Assembly: GCF_026745355.1 (NCBI RefSeq)
Contig: NC_079206.1
Location: forward strand, 32,738,653 to 32,802,652
Length of the DNA stretch: 64,000 bases
Reading direction: 5' to 3'
DNA from: Beta vulgaris subsp. vulgaris
Taxonomy: Eukaryota > Streptophyta > Magnoliopsida > Caryophyllales > Amaranthaceae
The notes below the pieces were generated by a model, which worked only from the letters and a program-made list of their open reading frames with translations, was not told where the DNA came from and ran no database searches. The stretch's first letter is position 1. Every line of letters begins with the position of its first letter. Below are positions 47,882 through 59,658 of the stretch, piece by piece. The translations under genes and the position numbers were made by a program.

Positions 47882-49786
47882 CTAAGAACTAAGAAAGGGA
47901 GAGGAATGGTGTTCCTCAACAACTTCTTCTTCTACCACATCCTCCAGTTTCTTCATCACTTCTCCATGATTTGCACTAACTTGTTGCTTCAAACTCTCAA
48001 GGGCTAGGGCCATTGTCTCCATCTTCTTCTGTTGCTCAATCACCGTATCACTTAGAACTTTCATTAAACCCAACATCTTGTCAGTTTTATTATCTAAGGT
48101 CCAGTGAAGATGATTATAAAATTTTATCATGTGTTGTGCGGGAAGATAAACTTCATTTATCCAGCGACAATCATCAGAAGGAACTTGTTCCTCACCCTTA
48201 GAACCAGAGGCAGTAGGAGGTGTTGGTGGAGGAACTGGGGTAGTTGTGTTTGAAGGACCATCAGTTCCTGGAGTTGAAACAGATGGAGAAGTGGTGGTAT
48301 ATATGTGAGGTAGAAAAGGTGGTGGTGGCGGAAGATTAGAGGTGGTGGAGAAGGGATTTGGTCCAGTCAACTCATCCTTTATATGTTCAAAGCTGGAGGG
48401 AACAGAAAAGGATGAGGGAGAGATGGAAGAAAGTTTAGTGAGAGGAACAGAGAGTTTAGGTGATGATGGAGGAGTTGGTTCCTTAGTAGAGTTTTGTTCT
48501 TGTTCCTCCACATCAGAAAGAACTAATGGAGAGTCCTTGTTGGAAGGAACATGGGCAGAGAGAGCAATTTTCAGTCTAGAGCTCTGCCTAACTCTTGTAG
48601 GAACAGGAGGGGTAGGCTTTTTGGCTACTATTTTGCGCCTCTTAGGTTTAGGTTCCTTGGGTTCAGTGGGTGCAGGAACTTGTTCCTCCAAAATGACATC
48701 TGCCAGTTCCTCTTCAACTACCCTGGGCAGTTTCCTCTTGATGCTAGAGGAACTGGGAGTTGTTCTCCCTTGAGTTAGTACTCCCTCTTGCACAGAGAGA
48801 TCCAAACCATTAAGAGTTTTCTCATTAAGGATATTTCCTTGTTTAATTCCCAAAGTGGGCCAACCAGTTATCTTTACCTTAAAGTGATGAAGGAGGGAGG
48901 TGATCAAAGCGCCATAACCAACTACATAATTGTTTTCTATGCAATGTGTAAGATGTTGGATGAAAAGAGAAGGAAAGTTTATTTGTATGTGGTGGTCTAG
49001 GCAGAACATATAACACATGTCCAAGAGACCCACTTCATTCCTCTTTTCAGTTCGAGGAATGAGTGCTCTCCAAACTAAGTTAAACAGGACTTTGTGGACA
49101 GGAGAGAGTAGGTTGTGGTTGATTTTGTTCTGACCAGCAATTCCCCCAAAAGATTCAATAATCTTGTCTTGAGGAAAATTAGGAAAGGAAACAGTTCCTT
49201 TCCGTTTAAAGTACACATTTGTTCCTTTGCAAGGAACTTCCCAAATCTTTGCCAAAGTTTCTTTAGTAAATTTTATTTTCTTTCCCCTTACTTCAGTAGT
49301 GCAAATACCATCAGTGTTAGTAAAATTTGCACAAAACTCATCCATAGCTAAAGGAACTAGAGCATTGTTAAATGCATATTCAAACAGGTATTCCATACCC
49401 TGTTCCTTTAGTATATCATTCAATTCATTAAATTGCACTTCTTTTGCCCATTCTAAATCCACACAAAAACCTAACACATACCTTGACTCACTTCGTTCAA
49501 CTCGTTTCTTGGATGAAGAAGTAGCAGTTCCTTTGGAAGGAACAAGAGTTACTTCTTCTTCCCCTTGAGTTTGTTCTGGGGATTCTTCTTCATCGTCCTC
49601 CCCAATCAATTTCCTCCTTCGCACACTTCTTCTTGGTGATTCTAATTTTTGTTCTTCTTCTATTATGGGTGTTTCCTGAATTTGTTCGGTTTCTAGGGTT
49701 TTGGTAGGAGAAGAGGTGTTTTCCATTATCAAGGTTCTGGGAGATTTTGTGTTTGGAAAAGGTGAATTGCGTGAGGTTTTTGCCAT
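47882..49786 (-). CDS. Third ORF of the SIRE-type element (putative plant transposon protein / env-like position), intact
   Basis: An undamaged 634-codon frame, downstream of pol in the same orientation. Residues 1-100 are acidic and Ser/Thr-rich. Residues 103-340 look like the helical domain found in plant retrotransposon third ORFs and described as putative plant transposon protein (YVLGFCVDLEWAKEVQFNEL, then EFCANF, VRGKKIKF, IWEVP). Residues 381-391 (PKRRKIVAKKP) resemble a nuclear localisation signal. 400-530 is Pro/Ser/Thr-rich. About 575-620 is predicted coiled coil (ALALESLKQQV). I see no signal peptide or membrane segment, so a true envelope role is doubtful. Function unknown. It is the only long intact ORF in an element whose gag-pol is heavily broken. 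Confidence 0.85.
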   Translation of the reverse strand: MAKTSRNSPFPNTKSPRTLIMENTSSPTKTLETEQIQETPIIEEEQKLESPRRSVRRRKLIGEDDEEESPEQTQGEEEVTLVPSKGTATSSSKKRVERSESRYVLGFCVDLEWAKEVQFNELNDILKEQGMEYLFEYAFNNALVPLAMDEFCANFTNTDGICTTEVRGKKIKFTKETLAKIWEVPCKGTNVYFKRKGTVSFPNFPQDKIIESFGGIAGQNKINHNLLSPVHKVLFNLVWRALIPRTEKRNEVGLLDMCYMFCLDHHIQINFPSLFIQHLTHCIENNYVVGYGALITSLLHHFKVKITGWPTLGIKQGNILNEKTLNGLDLSVQEGVLTQGRTTPSSSSIKRKLPRVVEEELADVILEEQVPAPTEPKEPKPKRRKIVAKKPTPPVPTRVRQSSRLKIALSAHVPSNKDSPLVLSDVEEQEQNSTKEPTPPSSPKLSVPLTKLSSISPSSFSVPSSFEHIKDELTGPNPFSTTSNLPPPPPFLPHIYTTTSPSVSTPGTDGPSNTTTPVPPPTPPTASGSKGEEQVPSDDCRWINEVYLPAQHMIKFYNHLHWTLDNKTDKMLGLMKVLSDTVIEQQKKMETMALALESLKQQVSANHGEVMKKLEDVVEEEVVEEHHSSPFLSS

Positions 49787-50399
49787 TTTGTGAAGTAAGT
49801 TTGGGGTTTTATGGTTTGTGAAGAGGTGTGAGGAGGATTATCAATGGTGAAGTTAAAATGACTTAGGAACACGGTTTAGGAGATGAAATAAAGAGAAGAT
49901 GAAATGCATGTAACAGTAGGTGAAGTGTTACACGCGTAAAAACAAAAAAAAATAAAAAGAAAAGAAAAAAATGCGAAAAACAGATAAATGAGAATCATGA
50001 TTTAATTAAATCTGATTCCTATATTTTTGGGATTTTCGGATCTTTTTGAATTTTTATGGATTTTTTTAAAATTTTGGAAAGAAAATAAAAGCTAAGGAAC
50101 TTGAGCTATAGGAACAAGTTATGCTACATATCAACGTTCTTCATATTATGCATGTTTCTTTACCTTAGGAACAGTAAAGGGAGTATTCAGTGACATTTGT
50201 GAGTTGTTTTATTCCTTTGAATTCATGTTTATGTTTTTAACATCTTATTTTGCAATGGTCTTAGGCAATCAAACATAATCACTTCATATCCCATAGAGTA
50301 AGTCAAATTAATTCAAACATGGGGGATTGGAATAGGAACAATTACTTAAGTTTTATTAAACCTAACTCAAGCCTTAACTTTTCATATCTATCTCTTTGT
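49787..50399 (-). other. Spacer between pol remnant and third ORF
   Basis: No frame seen. AT-rich, with a few AGGAAC motifs. Would contain any promoter or splice site for the third ORF. Confidence 0.5.
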
Positions 50400-52110
50400 A
50401 GAGGCTTAGTTAGTATATCAGCAATTGATTTTCAGTTTGACAAAACTCAAGTTTAATCAAACCTTTTTCAACATTTTCTTTTAGAAAGTGATGTCTGATA
50501 TGTATATGCTTTAACTCTGAATGATGCACTGGATCTTTGAAATACTAATAGCACTAGTATTATCACAATAAATAGGAACACAATTAAAGTTTATTCCATA
50601 GTCACAAGTTGTTGTTTATCCAAAGCATTTGAGAGCAACATGCAGCAGCTGCTACATATTCTGCTTCAGCATGGATAAAGCAACTGTGTTTTGTTTCTTG
50701 GTACTCCAAGAAACTAAACTATGACTAAGGAATTTGCCATACCTGAGGTGCTTTTCCTATTTACAAGATCTCCAGCATAATCTGCATCTGCATATCCTTT
50801 TAGCTCAATGTATCACTTCTTGGATAGTAGAGTCCAAGATCATCTGTTCCTTTAAGATATCTAAGAATTCTCTTCACGAGTCAGATGAGACTCTTTGGAT
50901 TTGCTTGAAATCTAGCACACAAACCAACACTGAAAGCTATGTCTGGACGACTAGCAGTTAGATACAAAAGTGAACCAATCATTCCTCTATATTTTGTTTG
51001 ATCAACACTTGTTCCTATGGAGTCTTCATCTAATCTAGTTGAAGTTCCCATAGGAGTGTGATTTATCTTTGAATTTTCGAGGCCATATTTCTTAATAGTT
51101 CCTTTATGTATTTTTGTTGGTGAACAATTATTCCTTTTCAGTTTGTTTGATTTGTATCCAAGAAAGAAATTTAACTCACCCATCATACTCATTTCAAATT
51201 CATTACTCATGAGATTGAGAATTCTTTGCATATGTTTCATTTGTAGCTCCGAATATGATGTCATCAACATATATTTGAACAAGTAAAATATCAGTTCCTT
51301 TGATTTTAGGAACAAGGTTTTATCAACCTTTCCTCTTTTAAAATTGTTTTCTAAAAGGAACTTGATAATCTCTCATACCATGATCTAGGGCTTGTTTTAA
51401 CCCATAAAGAGCTTTATCAAGCTTGTAGACATGTTTGGGAGATTATTTTTTCAAAGCCTGGGGGTTGTTCAACATATACATCTTCATTTAAGATAGCCAT
51501 TTAGAAATGCACACTTAACATCCATTTGATATAATTTAAATCCCATGTAAGCAGCAAATGCAATTAAAATTCTAATGGCTTCTAATCTAGCTACAGGAGC
51601 AAAGGTTTCTTCATAGTCTATTCCTTCTTGTTGATTATAACCTTTTACTACAAGTCTAGCTTTGCTACAATGGTTCCATATTCATCTAGTTTTTTCTAAA
51701 CACCCATTTTAAGCCAATTACTTTTTGTTGTTTAGATGAGGGAACTAGATGCCATACCTTGTTTCTTTCAACTCATTTAATTCAGCTTGCATGCATGATC
51801 CAATCAGAGTCAGTTAGGCTTCTTCATGATTTCTTGGTTCCATCATTGATAGGAACGCATGAAATGCACAAAGTTCCTTAACTGAGATCTAGTTTGCGTA
51901 CCTTTGATATGTCCTGATTATGAGTTCCATTGGATGTGACTTTTGTTGTCTCCAAGGTTTTGGTTGAAACTCTCTTATAGGAACATGTTGTTCCTCTGAG
52001 TTCCTTGAGTAGATGAGGAACTTGATCAGTTGTTCCTCTGTTAGCCTCGTAGACTTGTTCCTTCATTTGAGGAACAGGAACACTTCTTCCCTTGAGGAAC
52101 AGGAACATCA
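50400..52110 (-). pseudogene. Reverse transcriptase and RNase H of the SIRE-type element, decayed
   Basis: The best-preserved part is 50881-51315, with FEMSMMGELNFFLG, KYGLENSKINHTPMGT and YRGMIGSLLYLTASRPDIAF, all typical of copia RT C-terminus. The YVDD box is readable near 51255-51275 in another frame. RNase H traces lie at 50400-50880. Many frameshifts and stops; no catalytic protein possible. Confidence 0.82.
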
Positions 52111-53297
52111 TTATTGATTATTTCTTTTCTTCGTTCCTTTCCTCTTTTATTACTTCTTCTTCTTCATTTGAATCTGCATTTTTCTCACTTGGTTGTACCA
52201 ACCCAATCTCATAGTCATCAACCTGTATGCTTGGATTGTATTTGTCAGATTCATCAAAGATTACGTGAATCTTTCTTCAACACACATAGTTCTTTGTTAT
52301 ATACTCTATAAGCTTTACTATGTGATGAGTATCCTAAAAATATTGCTTCATCACTCCTTGCATCAAATTTCCAAGATTATCTTTTCCATTATTATGCACA
52401 AAACATTTGCACCAAATGTTCTAAAATAGTGATATTGGTTTCTTTCCAAATAAAGTTCATAAGGAGTTTTTTAATGATAGGTCTCATCATGGCACGATTA
52501 ATTATGTGACAAGCAGTATTAACAGCTTCAATCCAAAAGCTCCTTGGAAGCACTAGCAATTAACATTGTTCTAGACATTTCCTCCAAAGTTCTATTTTTC
52601 CTTTCTCAACACCATTTTGTTGTGGTGTTCTAGGGGCAGAAAAATTATGATCTAGGCCATTATCTCTGCTTAAGTCATCAAATTTATAATTTTCAATTCT
52701 TTGCCATGATCTGATCTAATTGCATTATTTTATGACCACTTAATGTTGAACTCTTTTAGCAAAGACAAGGAACTCATCATAAGTCTCATCTTTACTAGAG
52801 AGAAAATAACCCAAGTATACCTAGAGTAGTCATCACAAACTAATACATACCTCTTTCCACTTCTGCTTTGAATTCTCATAGGTCCACATAAGTCCATATG
52901 AATTTTCTAATGGTTTAGTGGTACTTACATCGTTTTAGATTTGAAAGAGGATCTTACTTGCTTACCTCGTGCACATGCATCACAAACTTGATCAATATGA
53001 AATTTTATGGATGGTAATCCAAAACAAGATCTTTTGATCTAAGTTTTCAAGTAATGAAAAGCTAGCATATCCTAGACGCTTATGCCAAAGAAGTGAATCA
53101 TCTTCAATAACACTAAGACAGTTAATTGATTTGAAACAAGGTCAAGATCCACAATTATGTGTTCCCTTTCCTTGTTCCTTCCAAGATAACCTTCTTAGTT
53201 TTAATGTTGATGATCAAGCATTTTTTTTATCAAATTTTACAGTATTTCCTTGTCACAGAATGTGAAAATACTAATAGATTATGTTTTAGACCTTCAA
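52111..53297 (-). pseudogene. Integrase region of the SIRE-type element, decayed
   Basis: Located between protease and RT as in all copia elements. Short in-frame traces of integrase are visible on the minus strand, but frameshifts every 100-200 bases prevent a continuous reading. The call is mainly from position. Confidence 0.65.
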
Positions 53298-53507
53298 CTA
53301 AAAATACATTTTCAATGGAGTGAATGGTGACTTACCAACCTTACCCATGGCAACTATGTTACCTTTCTTATTGTCACCAAATGTTACACTTCCACCTTCA
53401 TAGGTTGTGAGTGAGAGAAACTTAGTTTTGTCTCCTGTCATGTGCTTGGAACAACCACTATCAGATACCATGTGTTGTTCCCCCTCACTCCAACCTGCAA
53501 AAATCAA
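53298..53507 (-). pseudogene. Protease of the SIRE-type element, fragment
   Basis: Encodes HMVSDSGCSKHMTGDKTKFL followed by a GGSVTFGDNKKG stretch: the copia aspartic protease signature DSGCSxHMTG and the segment leading to the integrase. Open over about 69 codons. Confidence 0.82.
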
Positions 53508-54354
53508 CTAGTTGTTAGTTGTAGGAACCCCTCTTTCGTGGGTTCCTGTTCTTGACTAGGATTGATTTGACAACCCATTTTTTTCTTATTTCACATTTTT
53601 GCCAATCATCTCAGTTTTTGTTGACATTGATTTATGTAATGACCTACCTTTCCACGATACATACAGAATTTATCGCTAGGTAGATCTACATATTTTTTTG
53701 GTCTTGTTCCTTTTTCTTGTAGTTTTCAAAACCAAGACCTTCTTTCTTTTGGTCTGTGGTTTCTCAATCCACTTAGGACAACTCGTTTTGCCTCTGTTCC
53801 TTGCGACAACCAGTTCCTTTTTAAGATTACAGATCTGTTCCTTTAAAATAATTTTTCTCTTTATTCAAATTTTCAATCTCAGATCTGTATCCTTTCAAAG
53901 GGTTGATCTTATATCAAAGGAACTAGAACAGGGACAAACTCCTTCAAGTGTGAAATTCTAAATTAATTAGATAATTTTCATTTTTCAAACTTTCATAATA
54001 TTCTTTGATTTTTAAGTTTTTATCAAAAATCAAAGAATCTGTTTCAACATTGTTCTCATTTTCTTAAGCCATTCTATGTGTCCTTTGCAGACCTTTAAGG
54101 CTTGTTCAGTTTATTCACGTTTTCACGTTCATCTCTACATTCAAGAATTGCATCATAAAGAAGATCATATGTTTCAGGCCTAGTTTTACAATCTAAGTCT
54201 GACTCAACCATGTTGACTTACCTCAACTTTTCTTCATCTTCTTTTTCATCAGTTTGCCATGAGGCAAAGGTTTGCTGTTTCTTCATTTGTTGTTCCTCTT
54301 CTTCTTCCGTCTCTGAATCTCCCCAAGCAGCTATCATGCTTTGCGACGTTTGCC

Positions 54355-55330
54355 TTAGAGAAAGGTGCTTGATTCTTTGTTCCTTTCAGCAAAGCGTTCC
54401 TTGTTCCTTTCTTTGGTTTTTCTTTTCCCAAAGGGACATTCCTTGATGAAGTGATCTGTACACACATTTATGACAAGCAGTTTGTTAGAAAATTTCTTAG
54501 TTTTACCTTTGAAGTTTCCATTCTTCATGTTCCTATACATCTTTCGAAATTTTCGAACCATGAGGGCTGCTTCTTCTTCTTCTGAGTCGAATCATCTTCA
54601 TCATCTGCTTTGAGAGCAATGATTTTGATTTGGAGCTTTCACCATATTCAGTATCAAGGTGAAGCTCATGAGTCATAAGTGACCCTGCCAGCTGTTCTAA
54701 GTTGAACTTAGTGAAGTCTTTTGTTTCTTGAAGAGCAGTGACTTTAGCCATCCATCTGTCCTTAGGAAGACTCCTAAGAACCTTTCGAACCTGTTCCTCA
54801 GATGAAATAAACTTTCCAAGAGAAGCTAACTCATTAATAATGTTAGTAAAACGAGTAAACATGTCTCGAATGCTTTCTTGTTTCATGAGAACAGTTCATA
54901 TTGATTCATAAGTAAATCAATTTTGATCTTTTGACTTCATTAGTTCCTTCATGGGTTACTTCTAGTAAATCCCATATTTGCTTTGCGGATTTGCATCCCA
55001 TGATCCTATTATGTTCATGGGGTCCAAGTCCACAATGCAACAATTTAATAGCCATGGCATTTACTTCCATTTTTTCAAAATCAGTTTGTCATAATCAGAG
55101 AGGGGTTTTAGAGTTACCTCATTTTTGTCATTTGTAGTTGTGACTTCGAAATCACCAACTTCAATGACTCTCCATACCTGATAGTTTTCAGCTTTGATGA
55201 ATATCTCCATGCGGTTCTTCCAGTAGTTGTAGTACTTCCCATTGAACATAGGAGGCCTTATGGTAGAGTAACCTTCTCAAGTTTCTCGGTGGTATTCATT
55301 GTTCCTTGGATCTTTTTCTCAATAGGGTTT
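54355..55330 (-). pseudogene. gag of the SIRE-type element, broken
   Basis: Three pieces in N- to C-terminal order on the minus strand: 55061-55249 (MFNGKYYNYWKNRMEIFIKA), 54533-54886 (ESIRDMFTRFTNIINELASL and VLRSLPKDRW), and 54355-54561 with the remains of the zinc knuckle (DHFIKECPFGK, first Cys pair damaged). This is the UBN2-type gag of copia elements. Frameshifts separate the pieces. 53508-54354 is degraded gag-to-protease linker with no frame. Confidence 0.83.
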
Positions 55331-55348
55331 CCTATCTTCGTGAGTTCT

Positions 55349-55360
55349 GCTCTGATACCA
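55349..55360 (-). other. Primer binding site of the SIRE-type element
   Basis: Minus strand TGGTATCAGAGC, two bases from the LTR end: initiator tRNA-Met type. Confidence 0.93.
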
Positions 55361-55362
55361 AT

Positions 55363-56667
55363 TGTTATTTCCCTAGGAACACTACAAGAGGGGGGTGAAT
55401 TGTAGTGTAGAAATAAACGTAACTTTTTGCGGAAATTAAACTTAAACAATAAACAAGCTGAGGAACACAAGGGATTTTTACGAGGAAAAACTTCTTGGGC
55501 CCAACAAGAAGAAACAACCTCGACCACTAGGGATTTTAAACTCAACTCTTTCACTAATTAGGCCAAACAACTTTGTTACAACCTAATTCATCGAGCCACA
55601 CCTTGAGTTCCTAAACTCAAGTTCCTGAGCCACTGTTCCCTTAACAGAGTTCCTCTCAACTTCACTCGAAGTTTTCTCACTCTACAGCTTACTCAAAGCT
55701 TCTCTCTTACAAAACTTCACTCAAAGTTCCCTTACCCCAAAAACCAAAATACAATTGATCGAAATAAGCTTAGTGGAATTAGAGTAAGAAGCAAAGAACA
55801 AATGGCTATTATGAGAGAATGAAGGCACTGACACTTAATTAGTTAAACTCACTAATTACTTAGTCAGACACACTTTGGAACTTACTTAGACTTCAATATT
55901 TATATGACAGTAACATAGAACGTGGGAATCAAAACGTGTATTGGTGAAAAACCATTATCCCATGATGTTCCTTCCCTCAAGGAACACGTTCCTTAAAACA
56001 TCCCATGATCCCATGATCACTGCTTAGACGTGGGACTAGATTATAGTAACTACTTTGAGCATTATTCGAAAATCCGATTTAATTAAAACATATTAAATAC
56101 TAAAACTGAAATTAAATCCTTTAATTAAAAATATTATCTTTAATTAAAATCCTTAAAAACCGAATAATATTTTTCTTATCTTTTTCGAAAAGCCAAATCT
56201 TTTCCTTAAAAAGATTTTCCATAAAATCGGATTTTCTTTTAGATTTACCTAATTTTTAGGCATAATCTACTCAACTTCCATCAATGAACCGTTATAATGC
56301 TTCGAGCCTAAGTCTAGTTCCCTTAACTGATTTGTTTAGTGCCAATTCGTTTGTTCCTTACAAAGGAACAGACTATCATTCTCAAATAAAACAGCCAATG
56401 TTCCTTACCATCTTTACTCGTTCCTCTACAATGGAATCAGAAATAAAACGCCTTGCTTTATTCTTCTTGTTCCAATGCTGCTCCAGTATCAATTAGGGAA
56501 ACATCTTCACTTAGTCTTCAAAATCCTCACTTGATTTCTTCCTTGACTTAGTATTCTATTTGTTCCTTTCAATGATACCTTAAAATTCATAAACTTAAAT
56601 AACTCATTAGTCCACTACTTAGTTTGCATCTTTGTTCCTTTGTTATCATCAAAACTAGGGTTCAATG
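55363..56667 (-). repeat. 5' LTR of the SIRE-type element
   Basis: About 1305 bp, clearly the partner of 45534-47236, without the CAGTT MITE. Confidence 0.88.
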
Positions 56668-56736
56668 TATATATATATATATATATATATATAATAATAT
56701 ATATTATATATATATATATATTATATATATATTATA

Positions 56737-56771
<35 letters not shown>
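56668..56771. repeat. (TA)n tract, right flank of the SIRE-type insertion
   Basis: TA-rich dinucleotide repeat that continues the tract at 45376-45533. Confidence 0.92.
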
Positions 56772-56774
<3 letters not shown>

Positions 56775-58207
56775 ATCTTTCCCAAAACCAACTCAAGTTA
56801 TATTTTCAGAATTATTTTTCCTCTAATTTTCGTTTTTTTGACGAAAAACGTGATAAACTAAAATTTGATTTTCTTTTAACAATTTTCAAAAATTTTATTT
56901 TTATTTATTTATTTTTAAATGAAAAAAAAACTTGGTATTGTAAAAAAACGAATCCCATAAAAATCTGATTATTACTATTATATTTTATTTTTCAAAACTT
57001 TATATTTATAAAATTTTATTATAACAAAATAAATTTCATAAAATAGTTACAAAAATTTGGGATATTATATCAACGCATAGGTATGTCGTACCTTGTGTAG
57101 ACAAACTGGGTGGCCACTTTCACAACCTTAAAAGTCGCCTATAACGAATTCTCCGCCTAATAATGATCAACATAACCAAGAATCAATACTCAAATAATTT
57201 CCACCAATTTTAAAATATTTTAAACCTCCTTTAAAAGTATCTAAAAATCTTTTTCATCATTAAAACATCAATTATTAATACTTCCTAGTATAGTACTACT
57301 ATACTAGTCATTAAAACCCTTAAAATTCCAACAATAATACCCTTTTTAAAATTCCAGCAACTTATAATTTGTTGAAACTCCTTTTAAACATTCTTGAATA
57401 TATTTAAACGTATCAGAATAATCAATTTCATAGTTTATAACATAATACTATGAGTTTCCAATCTTTGACACCCTAAAAAATCCATGTGTTTGATGATTAA
57501 AAATCCAATCTAAATATAATAAGTAAATCTGAATTTTTGTTTCTTCAATGCATAAATTATATAGTCAAACTAAAAATTTTAAACATAATCAAACTAAAAA
57601 CAAATCTTGAAAATACATACTTTAAATAAAAACTTGAGGAGGAAGAAAAGTAATCAAACCAAAGCAGAAGAAGAAAAAAAGGGAAACATGCCGGCAAAGG
57701 TGGCGGTGGCAGCAGGCACTTGTGAAGGAAGAAAGTGTTGCTTGTGAAGGAAGAAAGAAAACCGAGAGAGAGAGAGGAGGGTCGGATCTCGGTGAGTGAG
57801 GAGAGAGAAAATATTGTGTGGGAAAAAATATGGGTTTAATGGGTTTATATATGTTTTCCTTGTGGGCTTAGGAAAAGGTAATTGGGTTTAAATAGAGTTT
57901 AGTGATGAGTAAAATTAGTGTTTGAGTCTTCGTACCCAACTAGAATTCCTTTTCCTAATCTAAATAGTGTTTAGGTTCCTCAAGCCCATTTAGACTCCTT
58001 TTTCAAATTCAAAAAGTATTTAAAATATTTTTCAAAGTATGCCTAAACAAAATATTTCAACTTCTTTAAATCCTTACAATAATTTATTTGACTTTCAAAT
58101 AGTCAACCTTTTAAAGAAATAAATTATTTTAATACTAAATTATATTTAAATATAAATATATATACTAAAATATATTTATAAAATTCATGAATTTACGAGG
58201 GATTACA

Positions 58208-59640
58208 TTGAAGGTATTGAAAAACTAGTTTCCATGTTTTGGAAACTTGATTCACCCTGAGCAACTTCTTTATTCTTTCTAGAACGTGTCTCCAGCATTT
58301 TTAATGAAAATGACAATAAATGTTTTATACAGTTGAATTGTAAAAAGTATGAAGAAGAAATTTCACAATTTGATTACGAATCTTCTCCTCCCATTATGGT
58401 CGCCAAAAAACTTGTTGGTGCAAAATCAGTTTGTTGACCTTGCAAACAAGTCAATGCACATCAAATAGTTTGATAGTGAATGCCACGGGAGTCTTAGTTC
58501 CTGGGAGTTTACCGATCTTAATTAAATAAAACCTTGCTAACGTACTTTATTATAATTTAATTAATGATTAAACTACAATGCCTACTAAATTCAGATAAAA
58601 TGCAATAAATAGAGCAAGCAATAATTAATCTTTTAATTAAGGCAAAACATTCCTATACATAACTCAAACTTTAAGAAATATTTTACAACACATAAGAGGA
58701 TAAGTCAGGCTGGACAACTAAAGGGAAAACACGAAGGTTGTTACCTTCATGATTTCTTACTTCAATCGAAAAATTACAGAACTTGGCGCCTGAACATGTT
58801 CTAAGTCTAAGGGACTAAACTATAAACCCTGAAGGAGGTTGGCTAGACTAAGGGTAGGCTACGCTAAGAAAAGAGTAAATGCAAGTTGTTGCGTGATGTT
58901 TGATTGTTCTCCTTTGTTTGATGATCCTTCTTCTATTTATAAGCAAACATGTTATGTAACTTCCATACCTTCTTGGAGGGAAAACATTTGAATCATCTTT
59001 GATTTAAATCTCAACCATCTTCTGGCGCTGAATATCCGTAGTCTTGCACGTTCTCCCTTATGCGGATCCATCTCATGATTACTCTTTCACAACCTGTATT
59101 TTTGCTATTCTTGACTTCCATCTCTTGATGGTCTTGATGACATTCTTCTGTTGATTTTGACTTATGTTGACTTCGTCCAATGGGTTTATGCTCTAGTTGG
59201 GCCTTCATATTAAGACAAAATTAAACCTTTTGAGGTCTAATACAATATACCATAATAAATGCTATCATACATCTAAAATGGCGGTAACAACGTTGGAAAC
59301 CGACATAAGGTAGCTGTCAACAACAAAATGGTAAAAGTAAGGTAGTTTATGAGAATAATTTTTTTATATGGTAGTTTCTCGCAAAAACTTGAAAGTTAAA
59401 GTAGTTTGGGACAAACAAATCTAAAATAATAAAAAGGAATAATTGTCAATAATAAGTTAACCTTTGTCCCGTCTGCCAAAAATAAGTCATATTTTGATTA
59501 TTTCCTGAATAAGTCTACCTTTAGTACTTATCAATTTTCAATAAGTTAAATTACAAATAATCTGTCTTTTTTCTTTTTTTGTAATTTTTAATTTCTTCTT
59601 GTTTTCTCTCTCATTCCTTTGAATAGTTACACATCATATT
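58208..59640. other. Unassigned region; candidate solo LTR at 58413-59323
   Basis: No coding sequence recognised. 58413 begins TGTTGGTGCAAAATC and 59323 ends CTGTCAACA, so TG...CA with TGTTG/CAACA ends, about 911 bp; a TATA-like TTCTATTTATAAGC is at 58929-58942. No clear target duplication, so a solo copia LTR is only a suggestion. 59420-59640 is AT-rich with repeated AATAAGT units. Confidence 0.35.
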
Positions 59641-59658
59641 TAAGCGATTAAATAAGTT

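Larger units (their letters stand above)
45534..56667 (-). mobile_element. SIRE/Maximus-type Ty1/copia retrotransposon with an extra ORF
   Basis: Minus-strand element: 5' LTR 55363-56667, primer site 55349-55360, gag and pol remnants from 55330 down to about 50400, an intact third ORF at 47882-49786, two purine-rich tracts, and 3' LTR 45534-47236. LTR ends are TGTT and AACA (the outer right end reads CAATG instead of CAACA). A third ORF after pol and repeated PPTs are features of sireviruses. Inserted into a TA microsatellite, so the target duplication cannot be told from the repeat. Confidence 0.88.
43188..58207 (-). repeat. 5' LTR of element Z (minus orientation), split by a SIRE-type copia
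   Basis: The plus-strand left end TATAACACCCC corresponds to an LTR end GGGGTGTTA with one changed base. The right end GGGATTACA (58207) is the reverse of TGTAATCCC, as in LTR Y. Segments near 57080-57160 match LTR Y around 15560-15640 in reverse. Without the 11.1-kb copia and the Stowaway it is about 3.6 kb, longer than LTR Y, so a further unrecognised insertion is possible. CT/AG-rich transcribed-leader-like sequence lies at 57660-57800. Confidence 0.65.

Noticed and set aside
48342..48773. Plus-strand frames at 48.3-49.6 kb
   Set aside because: Shadows of the minus-strand third ORF, with low-complexity translations.
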